A stretch of 64,000 bases of DNA from a virus: the IMG/VR virus record IMGVR_UViG_3300031746_000003, positions 1-64,000 of that record; one strand, given 5' to 3'. Under the pieces are notes generated by a model. That model worked only from the letters and a program-made list of their open reading frames with translations, was not told where the DNA came from and searched no databases. A program made the position numbers and the translations under genes. Below are positions 34,701-41,588 of the stretch, in pieces (the first letter of the stretch is position 1; every line of letters begins with the position of its first letter).

Positions 34701-35153
34701 TTAACTAAGGAGTTGCATGGCTCGTACTCTTCTGAAGGTATCCGTAGGCAGCACGTAGAGTTGCTGGTCAAGTCTATGAGTAACTTGACCAAGGTACGTG
34801 ACCCAGGAGATTCCGAAGGGATCATCAAGGGAGAGTTTCACCCCACGTCTGTTATCAAGGCACTCAACGCGAAGCTTGTTAAAGAGGGGAAACAGCCAGT
34901 GGAGCACTCACCAGTACTGATGGGTGTTGACATGATGCCACTTAAGGTACAGGAAGATTGGATGGCCAAGATGTACCACAACCGTCTGAGAGAAACGGTT
35001 ATGGAGGCTGCCGCTACTGGAGCTCGCTCAGACATCCACGGTATTCACCCGATACCTGGGGCTGCCTACGGAGCGGAGTTTGGCTACACGGAAGCACAGA
35101 AGTTGGAACCTGGGCTACACCATCTGAAGGACGTACCGCGCTACGCGTACTGA
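28701..35153 (+). CDS. Single-chain multisubunit RNA polymerase (beta-beta' fusion)
   Basis: One 2150-residue frame carries both large subunits of a cellular-type RNA polymerase. Beta motifs: FIDPVRTPEGEKTG from F384; YLPYRGYNFEDG from Y631 with E640-D641; G774-DKIAGRYGNKG with K776 and K784; 'NPSGVPGRMNIGQ'; and the beta C-terminal 'GGQSIGMLGLNALLAHGAKA'. Beta' motifs: 'LPILPPALRP'; GYNADFDGD with Mg-binding D1415/D1417/D1419; a zinc site from C1825 (C-x6-C-x2-C); and QALGERSVQLTMKAFHTGG from Q1857 (bridge/trigger region). The junction lies near residues 960-1010. No alpha, omega or sigma gene is in the window. At 2150 residues it is shorter than E. coli beta plus beta' (about 2750). Its place among virion genes suggests it may be packaged. 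Confidence 0.95.
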   Translation: MAYLDHAEAYRHFRDRTLEGITEYFPVHGKIQSLHLDHLEVDEGKLGPDDIRAQLAAKNSGVSWAAPVYATMSLKNNATGHVIDKKKIRIAEVPMVTQRYSQIIDGQEYQVGNQWRLKPGVYVKRGRSGELAAKFNVPNKSSFDISFKPDTKLFMIKRGSSEAINAYPIMKTMGVTDDQLSKSWGHDVFIANKNARGTQTAVDRFFKVDKKRAPVDKEEAEKHVYDVLTASILRPEATSISLGKPFSNVTGEALHLATQKILKVQAGHPEDDRDSLVFKDLHTAGDFAYEKITNWKTKNAITGKFARKVNTATGIRDVVKFDTFNKPIRETFTKNSAAEVPDQINPVEMMAAAQQTTIMGPGGIQSTQQVNEEAKFINPSSLGFIDPVRTPEGEKTGINSHLPMGVRKVGHEAKIPLYNLRSHQTEMIGPGIFVNSRVVLPDQVSWKDGKPQARYASTKMSGPKNAIEEGKFSSADYVLKHPSQLFNITTNLIPFLGNNSGNRATYATYHIEQAIPLVHREAPLVQSATGASKEGIRTFEEIAGKKASHVAPVAGHVHSVKDDAVVVRDAAGKMHEVQLYRYFPLNDPKSYLHSTPVVKVGDKVAQGQVVADTNFTKGGVLALGTNLRAAYLPYRGYNFEDGVVISATAAKKLTSEHMHKPTIRLDDKIVTSPEHFQVEHPGSFTQEQFKKLDSSGVVKVGQTVTTGDPLVIAMRPFNMKDRTGASAIRRSLSGSHTDVSLRWTSDHPGEVVGVHRKDKDSVVHVRTLEPMQVGDKIAGRYGNKGIVTLIVPDHNMPHTKDGKPTEILLNPSGVPGRMNIGQVLETAATKVAKKTGKPYLAQSFAPLDQLEQVKRELHTHGISDTEELHDPISGKSLGTALVGQQHILKLAIQIDKKISARSGMGLPGTGHDLETYDMNLMPVSGAKTGGQSIGMLGLNALLAHGAKANIREMQTWKSEGVDPQTNPSKRWESQHLDVWGAIQNGTPLPTPRPTFAFHKFTEMLKAAGVNIEKKGNQFQLSPLTDKQVLSMSKGELPRPMDLTHAKLDDNGEPKPKTGGLFDPRLTGGHGGKNWTHIKLAEPVPNPVFEGAIQKVLGLSKTDYQSIVSGDKAISRSGAIVALGAIGADTGGAGIKRLLQQIDVKKDLKKAEAELGSISIPKGTTSSGITQKVDKLVKKVKYLRALDASGVHPADAYVLHNLPILPPALRPASVLPDGTISWADMNGLYSQFAQVNEQLKDPVISKNLSDTAKKQLRADLYDGMRAIVGQGSEESDQKGVLLQIHGSQPKKGFFQQTLLSRKQDLSMRSVIVPEPSLSIDQVGLPRSKATTLFRPFVVRKLVEIGAARSPIQAQELIAKKDPSVDRALDLVMEERPVLMKRDPALHRHSVMAFNAKAVPGRAIQIHPLVTTGYNADFDGDTMSVYVPISNEAVAEARKMMPSNHLFNEATGHVMFVPTLESALGMYKMSLVNKKVGNQSFAKTSDALKAVQSGTLHINDLATIAGTKTTAGRVLLADSLPKEMQKKILEDHSHILDEKNRSALFTHLAKNHSGNYGAVADKLKDLGTGMSMGVITLPHPDGSGPAVIKSAENYSKDRFHISVGAHSLSLKDIETDRAVRDPILKAAQKEVDAINSSTSIPTADKERRAILVWTTAADKLKKDHLASDFQSNLLTMQRAGVKPGWTQYKQLVLAPLLVADASGKIVPVPIRRSYSEGVDVGEYWTQMQGARAGNLKKVQEVREPGFFSKKLVNSTMSLVINVDDCGTHNGIALPATSNDVQDRTLVKDFSAKGMTIPAGTLLSPDMISQIRAADKDAHVVVRSPLKCEQEKGLCQKCTGLSATGVPYPIGTNIGLLSAQALGERSVQLTMKAFHTGGVVAGGAKTLSAFAKVDQLTKLPDVIPDSASLAMHSGKIDKIEKDQTGVKVWIGGHAHHVGKDRTGMPLHEILAHSQEMEGFIPWKAPKVGEHVEAGESLSDPNRTTVNPHQLYKATGSIERVQNFLTKELHGSYSSEGIRRQHVELLVKSMSNLTKVRDPGDSEGIIKGEFHPTSVIKALNAKLVKEGKQPVEHSPVLMGVDMMPLKVQEDWMAKMYHNRLRETVMEAAATGARSDIHGIHPIPGAAYGAEFGYTEAQKLEPGLHHLKDVPRYAY

Positions 35154-35154
35154 T

Positions 35155-36489
35155 ATGAGCAAAGACATAGCCGAGAAGTACGACCAGAAGGATGGTCTCA
35201 GTCGCCAAGGTGGTCGTACATTCCCGTTCTACCCAGCTGGTGGTGTTGGTGCCTTCGTGCATGAAGGAAAGATCATCAACATAAACATGACGAACTGGAC
35301 TGTGGATTTCGTCACACAGTTTGACTACAAGTTCTACTTAGGTGTGCAGGTAAGCTCACCATACCTACACTCTAATACTGGTGAGGGCTTCAGTGCATTT
35401 CCAGAGGTTGGGGCTAAGTGTCTACTCTGCATTCCCAGTGATGGCCCACCACCATTCATCCTGGCGTACATCATGCCGATGGAGACCATAGGTGATACAT
35501 CTTCCGAAGAGTCACCAGCTGGTACGGCCTCGAATGGTGGTGACATACCGAGCACTACCGCAGCTACGTTCTCTGGTGGTCGCAGTAAAGCGAAGCCAGG
35601 TGACATAACTGTGCGAGGCCGGGATGGTAACTTCGTAACGCTACACCGTGGTGGTGTCCTACAGATAGGCGCTACAGAGTTGGCGCAGCGAATATACATT
35701 CCTCTCGACAACCTGATTACAGACATCTCCGAGAACTACCACCACCATAATACAGCTGGGTCAATCAATTGGGGTATACAGCAGGGGGCTGCTACTTCTG
35801 ACCATGCCACGTACCACAAGCAGACCTACCGGTTGTTCGCAGAGGACCAGAAGGCCACCATACGCGTGCTGTCTAGCGGTAACAACGATGACTATCTAGG
35901 GGAGCCTACGGGAGACGCAGGCCAGACGTCTAATCTGAACCAGCTCAACATCGGCATCCCAAAGGTTAGCCCTATCGTTTACGAAGTGGTTGTCTCACCA
36001 GAGCACTTTGATGCTGAGAGTGGTGACCCAGATGATAAGGCCAAGGAGTCTAGTGTCCTTAGGTTCTTCTTCGACAAGCAGGGTGGAGCATTTCTACGTA
36101 GTGAGTCTAGCGTACTGCTCGCTATAGAGAAGAAGCTGAAGGTGACTGTGAAGGGGGACATTCTGCTAGAGACTAAAGGGAGTTTCTCTCTTACAGCCGC
36201 TGGTAGGATGTCTATCAATGGGTCTACTGGGGTAGCTATAGATTCAAACGGCAAGGTAGTGTTTAAGGGTGGTAAACAGCCCATCGGTAGGGTGGGTGAC
36301 ACTGTTATAGTTCCAATACCTGCTGCTACCTTAATGGTTACTAACCTAGGTCCTATCATGGGTAACCTAAACCCTGACTTGGCGACAATTACAATACTTC
36401 CAGGCGCACTACAGCTGGGGATGACTCAAGTAGTCCCAGTAAACATCAATGCGATTATCTCTACAGGTAATCCGGATATACTGGCCTAA
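35155..36489 (+). CDS. Baseplate hub/central spike protein (gp5/gpV-like)
   Basis: The 444-residue protein starts two bases after the polymerase stop. An OB-like N-terminal half ('LGVQVSSPYLHSNTGEGFSAF' and 'GAKCLLCIPSDGPPPFILAY') is followed by a Gly-rich strand region and a C-terminal segment of short regular beta repeats ('KLKVTVKGDILLETKGSFSL' and 'GRMSINGSTGVAIDSNGKVV') as in beta-helical membrane-piercing spikes. 'QPIGRVGDTVIVPIP' at the end resembles a PAAR-type tip strand. No lysozyme insert is visible. Confidence 0.7.
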   Translation: MSKDIAEKYDQKDGLSRQGGRTFPFYPAGGVGAFVHEGKIININMTNWTVDFVTQFDYKFYLGVQVSSPYLHSNTGEGFSAFPEVGAKCLLCIPSDGPPPFILAYIMPMETIGDTSSEESPAGTASNGGDIPSTTAATFSGGRSKAKPGDITVRGRDGNFVTLHRGGVLQIGATELAQRIYIPLDNLITDISENYHHHNTAGSINWGIQQGAATSDHATYHKQTYRLFAEDQKATIRVLSSGNNDDYLGEPTGDAGQTSNLNQLNIGIPKVSPIVYEVVVSPEHFDAESGDPDDKAKESSVLRFFFDKQGGAFLRSESSVLLAIEKKLKVTVKGDILLETKGSFSLTAAGRMSINGSTGVAIDSNGKVVFKGGKQPIGRVGDTVIVPIPAATLMVTNLGPIMGNLNPDLATITILPGALQLGMTQVVPVNINAIISTGNPDILA

Positions 36490-36491
36490 CG

Positions 36492-37109
36492 ATGGCTACC
36501 GTAACTCCTGTTGTTGGCGGTACCCTGGGTAACATAAATGTTGGCCTAGCCGCTGCAGTTGCGTTCCTTAATCCGTTGGGTGCGCAGATAGACGCGCTTA
36601 TCTCGCTAGGGCTAGGCCCCTTTCAGCTGAACCTCAATGCCCAGCTAAACGCCATGATAGCGTTACAGGTAAACCTACCGCTACCAGCTGTGGCTATCCA
36701 AGGGGCCATTGATGCTGCTGCTAGTTTAGTGGCCTCATTAACTGTCTCACTAGAATTACCCTTCCCCAGCATCGCTCTTTCAGCTGATATAAGCGGTGAC
36801 ATCTCACTTCAAATAGGTGGGCTAGACCTACTGATAGAGGCCGCACTAGCCATAAAGATACCCGCCATTAATGCTGCTGCAGCTCTGTCTGCTGCGTTGT
36901 CTGCGGGGCCAGCAATACTACTTACGTTCGACGGCATCAGTACTGCTACACCTATGTCTGCAGTAGGTGGGTTAATAGCCAGTACATTTGCTGGTCCTAT
37001 AACGGCAGATGCAGTTACTATCCAGCCCTTCCAGCCGGTGTCTGGTATCATCATCGTTACTACAGGGGCTTCTGTTTACACTAGTTTATCAGCGATAATG
37101 GCGTTCTAG
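36492..37109 (+). CDS. Ala/Leu-rich tail-associated protein
   Basis: The 205 residues are almost only Ala, Leu, Ile, Gly, Pro and Asn with very few charges. Repeated segments such as 'GPFQLNLNAQLNAMIALQVN' alternate helix and strand character. Such low-charge proteins occur next to baseplate genes in myoviruses. It follows the spike by two bases. Membrane insertion during ejection is a possibility, not shown. Confidence 0.68.
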   Translation: MATVTPVVGGTLGNINVGLAAAVAFLNPLGAQIDALISLGLGPFQLNLNAQLNAMIALQVNLPLPAVAIQGAIDAAASLVASLTVSLELPFPSIALSADISGDISLQIGGLDLLIEAALAIKIPAINAAAALSAALSAGPAILLTFDGISTATPMSAVGGLIASTFAGPITADAVTIQPFQPVSGIIIVTTGASVYTSLSAIMAF

Positions 37110-37117
37110 GAGAATCA

Positions 37118-39175
37118 ATGGACCTCTTCCTCAGTTCTGAGCAGGTTTTCGAGAAGGTTGCTGGCGAGACTACTCTTCCAGACGACCCGAATGTTTGGCC
37201 ACGGGAAATCCTGCAGGAGCTGTACAAGCAGGTCCCGTACGTAGCTGACTTCCACCCGCATGTGTCTATGGACAAGGTGGACGCGGAGAAGGGCTACGGC
37301 ATGGGGCACATTGAGGTGGCCAACCAGACTGAGATTCAGTCGGGTGCTGACCCCGTGCAGGTAGCTGCAGCTGGTGTGCGCACTGTGCGCATTCCCATCA
37401 TCGTGAAGAACAAGAAGATGAGCCCGCTGGACATCTTGATCACGGACTCCTCCAAGGTAGTTCCGTTGACAGAGTCTAGGCTACGCCAGGCCATCTTCCG
37501 TCCCCAGGCTTTTGATATCACCAGCAAGACACCGGGTGATCAGAGCATGATTGGACAGCTCTACCCGCCTTTCCGACAGAACATGGGTATGGGCGGTGGT
37601 GGCGGTGGTCTTTCTATGAACGCTGGTATGGGCAAAGAAGGCGCCGAGAAGTGCGCTGAGTGCGGTAAGACGGACTGCTCTTGCCCAGCCATGAAGAAGA
37701 AGGCCTCGGTACTCAACGCCATTCTTCCAACCATCAACACCACAGACTACCTTGCGTTTGTTGACGCGCTCAATGACCCATACACGCGTACAGCCTTTGT
37801 AAAGAACGCAGCTTCGACACAAGCAGCGTTGACTACGTTACTTAACCACGACCCAACTAGTGTTAAGCACGCTAGTGTAGGTAGCTTGGTGCACCCAACA
37901 GTCACTCAGATATCGAGAGATGTAGACGGGTACAAGGTCAAGTCAGCTAGCCACCACTACTGGGCTCCTACAGAGGAGATTGTAGATCGCGGAGAAGTCG
38001 TACGTCGTTATGGTACGAAGGTAGCTCTTGCTGCAGATATGTCTGGTGCTGCCACTCTTACCGAGGGTGCCACGGCTATGTCTGAAGAAGCACCTTCTGA
38101 GGAGCCCCGTCCGATAGAGGCTTCTGGTATGTACAAGGTGCGTGACGAGCAGGGTCGCGAGTTGCTTGGTGCTGTCATTACAAACCTGATTGATACTGAT
38201 GGTACTGAGCTCCCACTAGCGCTATTTACTAATGGTTCTCAGTCAGCTGTGCAGGCTGACATCGTGGGTATACCAGCTGGTGGCACACCAGATCTACCTA
38301 GTGACCTACAGGTACACGGTGATGGTGCGTTCTACTCGGTAGAGGACGGGGTACTTAAGGCTACTATCCCGATGACCTTCGGAAGTGGCTACACCTCTAG
38401 CCCTGATGAGCCAGACGTGCATGTAGGTTCCACCTTTGATGGGCGTGAGGTTGAGGTATCTCAGCAGCCGAACATTCAGATGGTTATGGGCACTGAGGAG
38501 GGCAAGATGCTAGTTCCAGCTCACTGGAAGTGGCTGCCATTGACGTCCTCAGAGTCAGTAAAGCTAACCACTACGGAAGGTGACGAAGAGAAGAGTGCAG
38601 CTGCCCGTGTTACCTACGCCTCTGTGGAGGTTCGTTGTGGTGGGCAGGACAGCTTCTCGGTCTCTGGGCCAGCTGTTGAGAAGCTAGCATCAGAAGACAG
38701 GTCATTCCTCAGCTTGGACGACACCATGTTCCTACTCTCTGGGCTTGGTGTAGACCAGGCTTACGGGGTGAAGAAGCTAGCGCAGTCGATGGGTGCTGGT
38801 GCACCAGTGATGGTGCGTATTGGGCGCAGCATCAAGATGGCTAGCGACCGAGATGAGGATGCTCTGGCGGCAGCTGCTGAGAAGCTGGCGTCTATACCTA
38901 GCCTGAAGTGTTACCTCTTCAAGGAGGCAGCCAGCATCCCAGACCCCACTGCGGTAGACACTATTCTTTCTCTGGGTTTCATTAACCCGGAGAACATGAT
39001 GACCTTCATGGGGTACCTCCCGGTCATAGACGACGCTCAGTCCAAGATCTGTGAGCTCCTGCTGGCTTCTCGTCTAGGACTACAGGACGTGCCTACCTCC
39101 GCTCTGGAGAAGGCTGTCCGGTCCACGGAAGAGATACTAGAGGGCCTTAAGATCTTGGCCTTCCAGGGTAACTAG
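37118..39175 (+). CDS. Large virion-block protein with Cys cluster
   Basis: This 685-residue protein carries VFEKVAGETTL near its N-terminus, one of the recurrent K-[LV]-A peptides, and repeats related forms later (KKASVL, KHASVG, EKLASED, EKLASIPS, KEAASIP). Residues around 170-195 are Gly/Met-rich and lead to CAECGKTDCSC, a likely metal site. Central residues 270-500 look beta-rich. AGGAG lies before the ATG. A structural or internal virion role is likely from position and size. No family recognised. Confidence 0.72.
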   Translation: MDLFLSSEQVFEKVAGETTLPDDPNVWPREILQELYKQVPYVADFHPHVSMDKVDAEKGYGMGHIEVANQTEIQSGADPVQVAAAGVRTVRIPIIVKNKKMSPLDILITDSSKVVPLTESRLRQAIFRPQAFDITSKTPGDQSMIGQLYPPFRQNMGMGGGGGGLSMNAGMGKEGAEKCAECGKTDCSCPAMKKKASVLNAILPTINTTDYLAFVDALNDPYTRTAFVKNAASTQAALTTLLNHDPTSVKHASVGSLVHPTVTQISRDVDGYKVKSASHHYWAPTEEIVDRGEVVRRYGTKVALAADMSGAATLTEGATAMSEEAPSEEPRPIEASGMYKVRDEQGRELLGAVITNLIDTDGTELPLALFTNGSQSAVQADIVGIPAGGTPDLPSDLQVHGDGAFYSVEDGVLKATIPMTFGSGYTSSPDEPDVHVGSTFDGREVEVSQQPNIQMVMGTEEGKMLVPAHWKWLPLTSSESVKLTTTEGDEEKSAAARVTYASVEVRCGGQDSFSVSGPAVEKLASEDRSFLSLDDTMFLLSGLGVDQAYGVKKLAQSMGAGAPVMVRIGRSIKMASDRDEDALAAAAEKLASIPSLKCYLFKEAASIPDPTAVDTILSLGFINPENMMTFMGYLPVIDDAQSKICELLLASRLGLQDVPTSALEKAVRSTEEILEGLKILAFQGN

Positions 39176-39182
39176 TAGCTAA

Positions 39183-39230
39183 GAGAGTTTGCAGTCCTCT
39201 CCCCACGTACTACCAGGAGTTGGTAGTACG
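39183..39230. terminator. Tandem hairpins between convergent genes
   Basis: The first hairpin is GAGAG / CTCTC with loop TTTGCAGTC (39183-39201), nearly the same loop as at 24034-24058. The second is a perfect 10-bp stem CGTACTACCA / TGGTAGTACG with loop GGAGT (39206-39230). The second overlaps the stop of the minus-strand gene at 39210. Together they can stop transcripts from both sides. Confidence 0.65.
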
Positions 39231-39380
39231 CCAGCCACGTGGCTTGCCCCGAGGTGCAGGAGGCTCAGGCCTTTCGACCTGGCACCTCACGTCCACTCGG
39301 ACTGCCACGGGGGGCGGGGGGTAGTCATCCGAGAAAGGTTCTCGGGCGACTATCTCCAAGGAGGTGTGTACCGAGTTCAT
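39210..39380 (-). CDS. Small Pro/Arg-rich protein of the GC-rich cassette
   Basis: The 56-residue frame starts in an ATGA overlap with the stop of the upstream gene. The first half is acidic and Pro-rich, the second basic (RPEPPAPRGKPRGWR). GC content is visibly higher than in the flanking virion genes. It is the second gene of an independently transcribed two-gene cassette. Function unknown. Confidence 0.6.
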   Translation of the reverse strand: MNSVHTSLEIVAREPFSDDYPPPPVAVRVDVRCQVERPEPPAPRGKPRGWRTTNSW

Positions 39381-39820
39381 CGGCACATCTCCTCGGATAC
39401 CCTGAGGTCCTCTTCCGAGAGCAGCCAGCACCCTAGGGCTGCCAGGTCCTCCTGGCGGTCCATCAAGGCAACGTGGTCGTCCTTTCCACCCACGCCCCCG
39501 CCCTCACCCCACAAGGCTTGCCCACCGTAGGGCGCCCCCTCGATGAGCTCGGAGATATCCTTCAGGACTGCATCCGGCAGTCCATGAAGAAGCTCCAAGG
39601 CCTTATCAAAGGCCTCGTCATCGTCGGGGTGGTAGCTACACCCATCCGGACAACCCACAAGGTGATCGGCAGCGAGCTCCACCGCCTGGAGGCGGTGTCC
39701 TTCCGGCTCACCGTAGCCACTAGACGCGAGGAACTCCAACATCGGCCTTGACCTCCAGTAGGCGCAGGACCTGAGCATCGTGACGACAGCCAGGGTCATG
39801 ATAACCCTGACTTTCGTCAT
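39377..39820 (-). CDS. Hypothetical protein of the GC-rich cassette, two possible starts
   Basis: From ATG 39820 (AAAGGAG upstream) the product is 147 residues with a hydrophobic N-terminus, 'VRVIMTLAVVTMLRSC', that could be a signal or lipoprotein-like anchor. A second in-frame ATG at 39742 has GGAGG nine bases upstream and would give a 121-residue soluble form starting MLEFLASSG. The body is acidic and helical ('DEAFDKALELLHGLPDAVLK') with C-x3-C near 57-61. Composition is GC-rich. It is flanked by promoter P5 and a terminator, so it is a moron-like unit. Confidence 0.62.
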   Translation of the reverse strand: MTKVRVIMTLAVVTMLRSCAYWRSRPMLEFLASSGYGEPEGHRLQAVELAADHLVGCPDGCSYHPDDDEAFDKALELLHGLPDAVLKDISELIEGAPYGGQALWGEGGGVGGKDDHVALMDRQEDLAALGCWLLSEEDLRVSEEMCR

Positions 39821-39917
39821 TATGCTGTGGCTCCTTTCCAGTGCTTCGCACTTGGTTATCGTTACGTTGAGGGGCACAAATCCCTCGCCTTGTGCATTGA
39901 TGTTCGGCATCAATACT

Positions 39918-39946
39918 ATTATCCCTAAAAAGACTTGAAAATTGCC
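39918..39946 (-). promoter_or_regulatory. Minus-strand promoter P5 (GC-rich cassette)
   Basis: GGCAAT (39946-39941), 17 bases, then GATAAT (39923-39918) on the minus strand. It shares the CAATTTT...GGGATAATAG framework with P4. The start at 39820 is about 90 bases downstream. An in-frame ATG lies only a few bases from the expected transcript start. Confidence 0.68.
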
Positions 39947-39971
39947 AGGGTAAGTACCATTCTCCTAGGCC

Positions 39972-40919
39972 ATGGTCAGGAGAAGTACTGCTGAGTATTA
40001 TCTTAAGTTCCTGGTGGTGCACCCAGATGGGTATCCCAATGGGCAGATAAAAGAGATCTGTAAAGACCTCCAGCTGGACTTTATCGGGGAACCTTACCTT
40101 GAGAGATTAAGGGCTTCGTGTATCCCACCTATCCCTTTTTACCCTTCCGATAAGAACCACCGTAAGTCCCAGAGGTTCCTGCAGAAGGAACAACTGCAGA
40201 CTATCTTCCTGCAAGATGAGCATATGCAGGCAGCTAACAAACTGTTAGCTACCCCCAAGGTCAAAGAGATTGTAGAGACCCTGCTGATAACTGGGTCAAG
40301 TAACTCTTGGATCAGTGCGATCATTAGGAAGAAGGGCTTTCGTACTAGCCCTGCGGCTATCCAGGCGTTCAAGCATTATTACTACAACGTGGATTTGGTG
40401 GATTCTCTTGAGCTTAAAGCACTGACTCACCACAGGGCAGAAGGCTCTTCCACATCAGACCCAGATGAGCAGGCCCTCACCATATCGCTGATGAAGGCGA
40501 ACTACACCGACCCGCGCAGGTCTGCAGCCTACTCACCTATCAGTCCTTTGGCAGGCATCAAGACCATGATGCGCATGGGAATTCTACCGTCTAACACAGA
40601 GCTGGCGAGACTAGCCTCTGCTGCACGTGTGGCTGCCACTATAGGCGTTCTAGAGTCGTCACTTAACGGAGACGCTGAGAAGGGCAGAGATTTCTCTATC
40701 ATCGCAGCCAACATGACTACTATGCTTGAGGCTGTAGAGACCCCCGACAAGGACCTCAAGGAAGGCCTTGCGTCCATGACACTACGTACAGACAGCCGGG
40801 CTATTCCGCACATAGACCAACTTGGTCTAGGTGGTCACACAGTAGAGATGGCTCCAGACGAACAGCGTGAACCAGACTTCTCACCCATGCCTGACGATAT
40901 AGAAGGAGAGGACGAATGA
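39972..40919 (+). CDS. Hypothetical protein upstream of terminase; candidate small subunit
   Basis: The 315-residue protein is helical, with a possible helix-turn-helix around 105-140 ('SSNSWISAIIRKKGFRTSPA' and 'AIQAFKHYYYNVD') and an acidic C-terminal tail. It lies two genes before the large terminase. Small terminase subunits combine DNA-binding helices with an oligomerising helical region, so this is a candidate, but length and sequence do not settle it. It overlaps the next gene by four bases. Confidence 0.6.
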   Translation: MVRRSTAEYYLKFLVVHPDGYPNGQIKEICKDLQLDFIGEPYLERLRASCIPPIPFYPSDKNHRKSQRFLQKEQLQTIFLQDEHMQAANKLLATPKVKEIVETLLITGSSNSWISAIIRKKGFRTSPAAIQAFKHYYYNVDLVDSLELKALTHHRAEGSSTSDPDEQALTISLMKANYTDPRRSAAYSPISPLAGIKTMMRMGILPSNTELARLASAARVAATIGVLESSLNGDAEKGRDFSIIAANMTTMLEAVETPDKDLKEGLASMTLRTDSRAIPHIDQLGLGGHTVEMAPDEQREPDFSPMPDDIEGEDE

Positions 40920-41341
40920 CCGCCAACGAAAACACAGTGTATCTAGGTGAGGTCCCTGCGCAGGACGCAAAAGATCACTTGGATGCCGAGCTATCCTCTG
41001 TCTTTGTGGGTGTGGAAGATGCAGTCCCGAGGTTCACTCAGGTAGACAACTACACTACGTTTAGGGCTGAGTACACTTTCCTGGGGGAGGATATAGTTGT
41101 TCATTTCTTTGCGACGCCAGAGAACAACAGCGTGGACTACTGGTTAAAAACGTTCCCAGCTCTTCTGGACGTTTGCGCACGAGAGTACTTTCAGGCAGAT
41201 CACCCACGGCTAGTAGCCAAGTACACTGAGGAGGTTAAGTCCTGGTGGTTCAAGGCACATGGGTACGCGCACACTCTTGCCCCAGACAAACTTATGCTTG
41301 GGTTCTTCGAGGCACTTGACCGTGACCTGGAAGGCAAGTGA
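40916..41341 (+). CDS. Hypothetical protein in the terminase region
   Basis: This 141-residue protein has a beta-rich middle ('FRAEYTFLGEDIVVHFFATP') and helical C-terminus ('EEVKSWWFKAHGYAHTL'). Its last 50 bases overlap the end of a minus-strand gene, a tail-to-tail overlap. No family recognised. Confidence 0.7.
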   Translation: MTANENTVYLGEVPAQDAKDHLDAELSSVFVGVEDAVPRFTQVDNYTTFRAEYTFLGEDIVVHFFATPENNSVDYWLKTFPALLDVCAREYFQADHPRLVAKYTEEVKSWWFKAHGYAHTLAPDKLMLGFFEALDRDLEGK

Positions 41342-41588
41342 ACACCAGGCGTAACGGTTTCTTCTCTAGGCGTACTCCGCCCACAGTCCAGCCGTTATCC
41401 TTTGCACGTTCTCTGATGTACGCGTGGATGGGCTTCTTAGCCTTAGCCGGGAACTCATAGTTCATATACAAGTTCACCTCCACGCAATCGTCATGCATGG
41501 TAACTTCCCCGTGTGTGAAGTGATCTCCAGCCCTCTGCAACGACCACAGTAACTCTTTCCCCCACTCTTCCAGCTGATTGAACGACAT
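41292..41588 (-). CDS. Antisense gene between two terminase-region genes
   Basis: The frame gives 98 residues from ATG 41588. Its sequence has clear protein character: amphipathic 'FNQLEEWGKELLWSLQRAGD', a beta segment 'DDCVEVNLYMNYEF', and 'KKPIHAYIRERAKDNGWTVG'. It fills the 245-base stretch that has no plus-strand gene. Its start codon shares the CATG with the start of the terminase, and its end overlaps the preceding plus-strand gene. No ribosome binding site is obvious. Function unknown. Confidence 0.58.
   Translation of the reverse strand: MSFNQLEEWGKELLWSLQRAGDHFTHGEVTMHDDCVEVNLYMNYEFPAKAKKPIHAYIRERAKDNGWTVGGVRLEKKPLRLVFTCLPGHGQVPRRTQA

Noticed and set aside
39189-39530. Plus-strand frame in the GC-rich cassette
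   Set aside because: High GC keeps several frames open here. The minus-strand pair has an ATGA overlap, ribosome binding sites and promoter P5.
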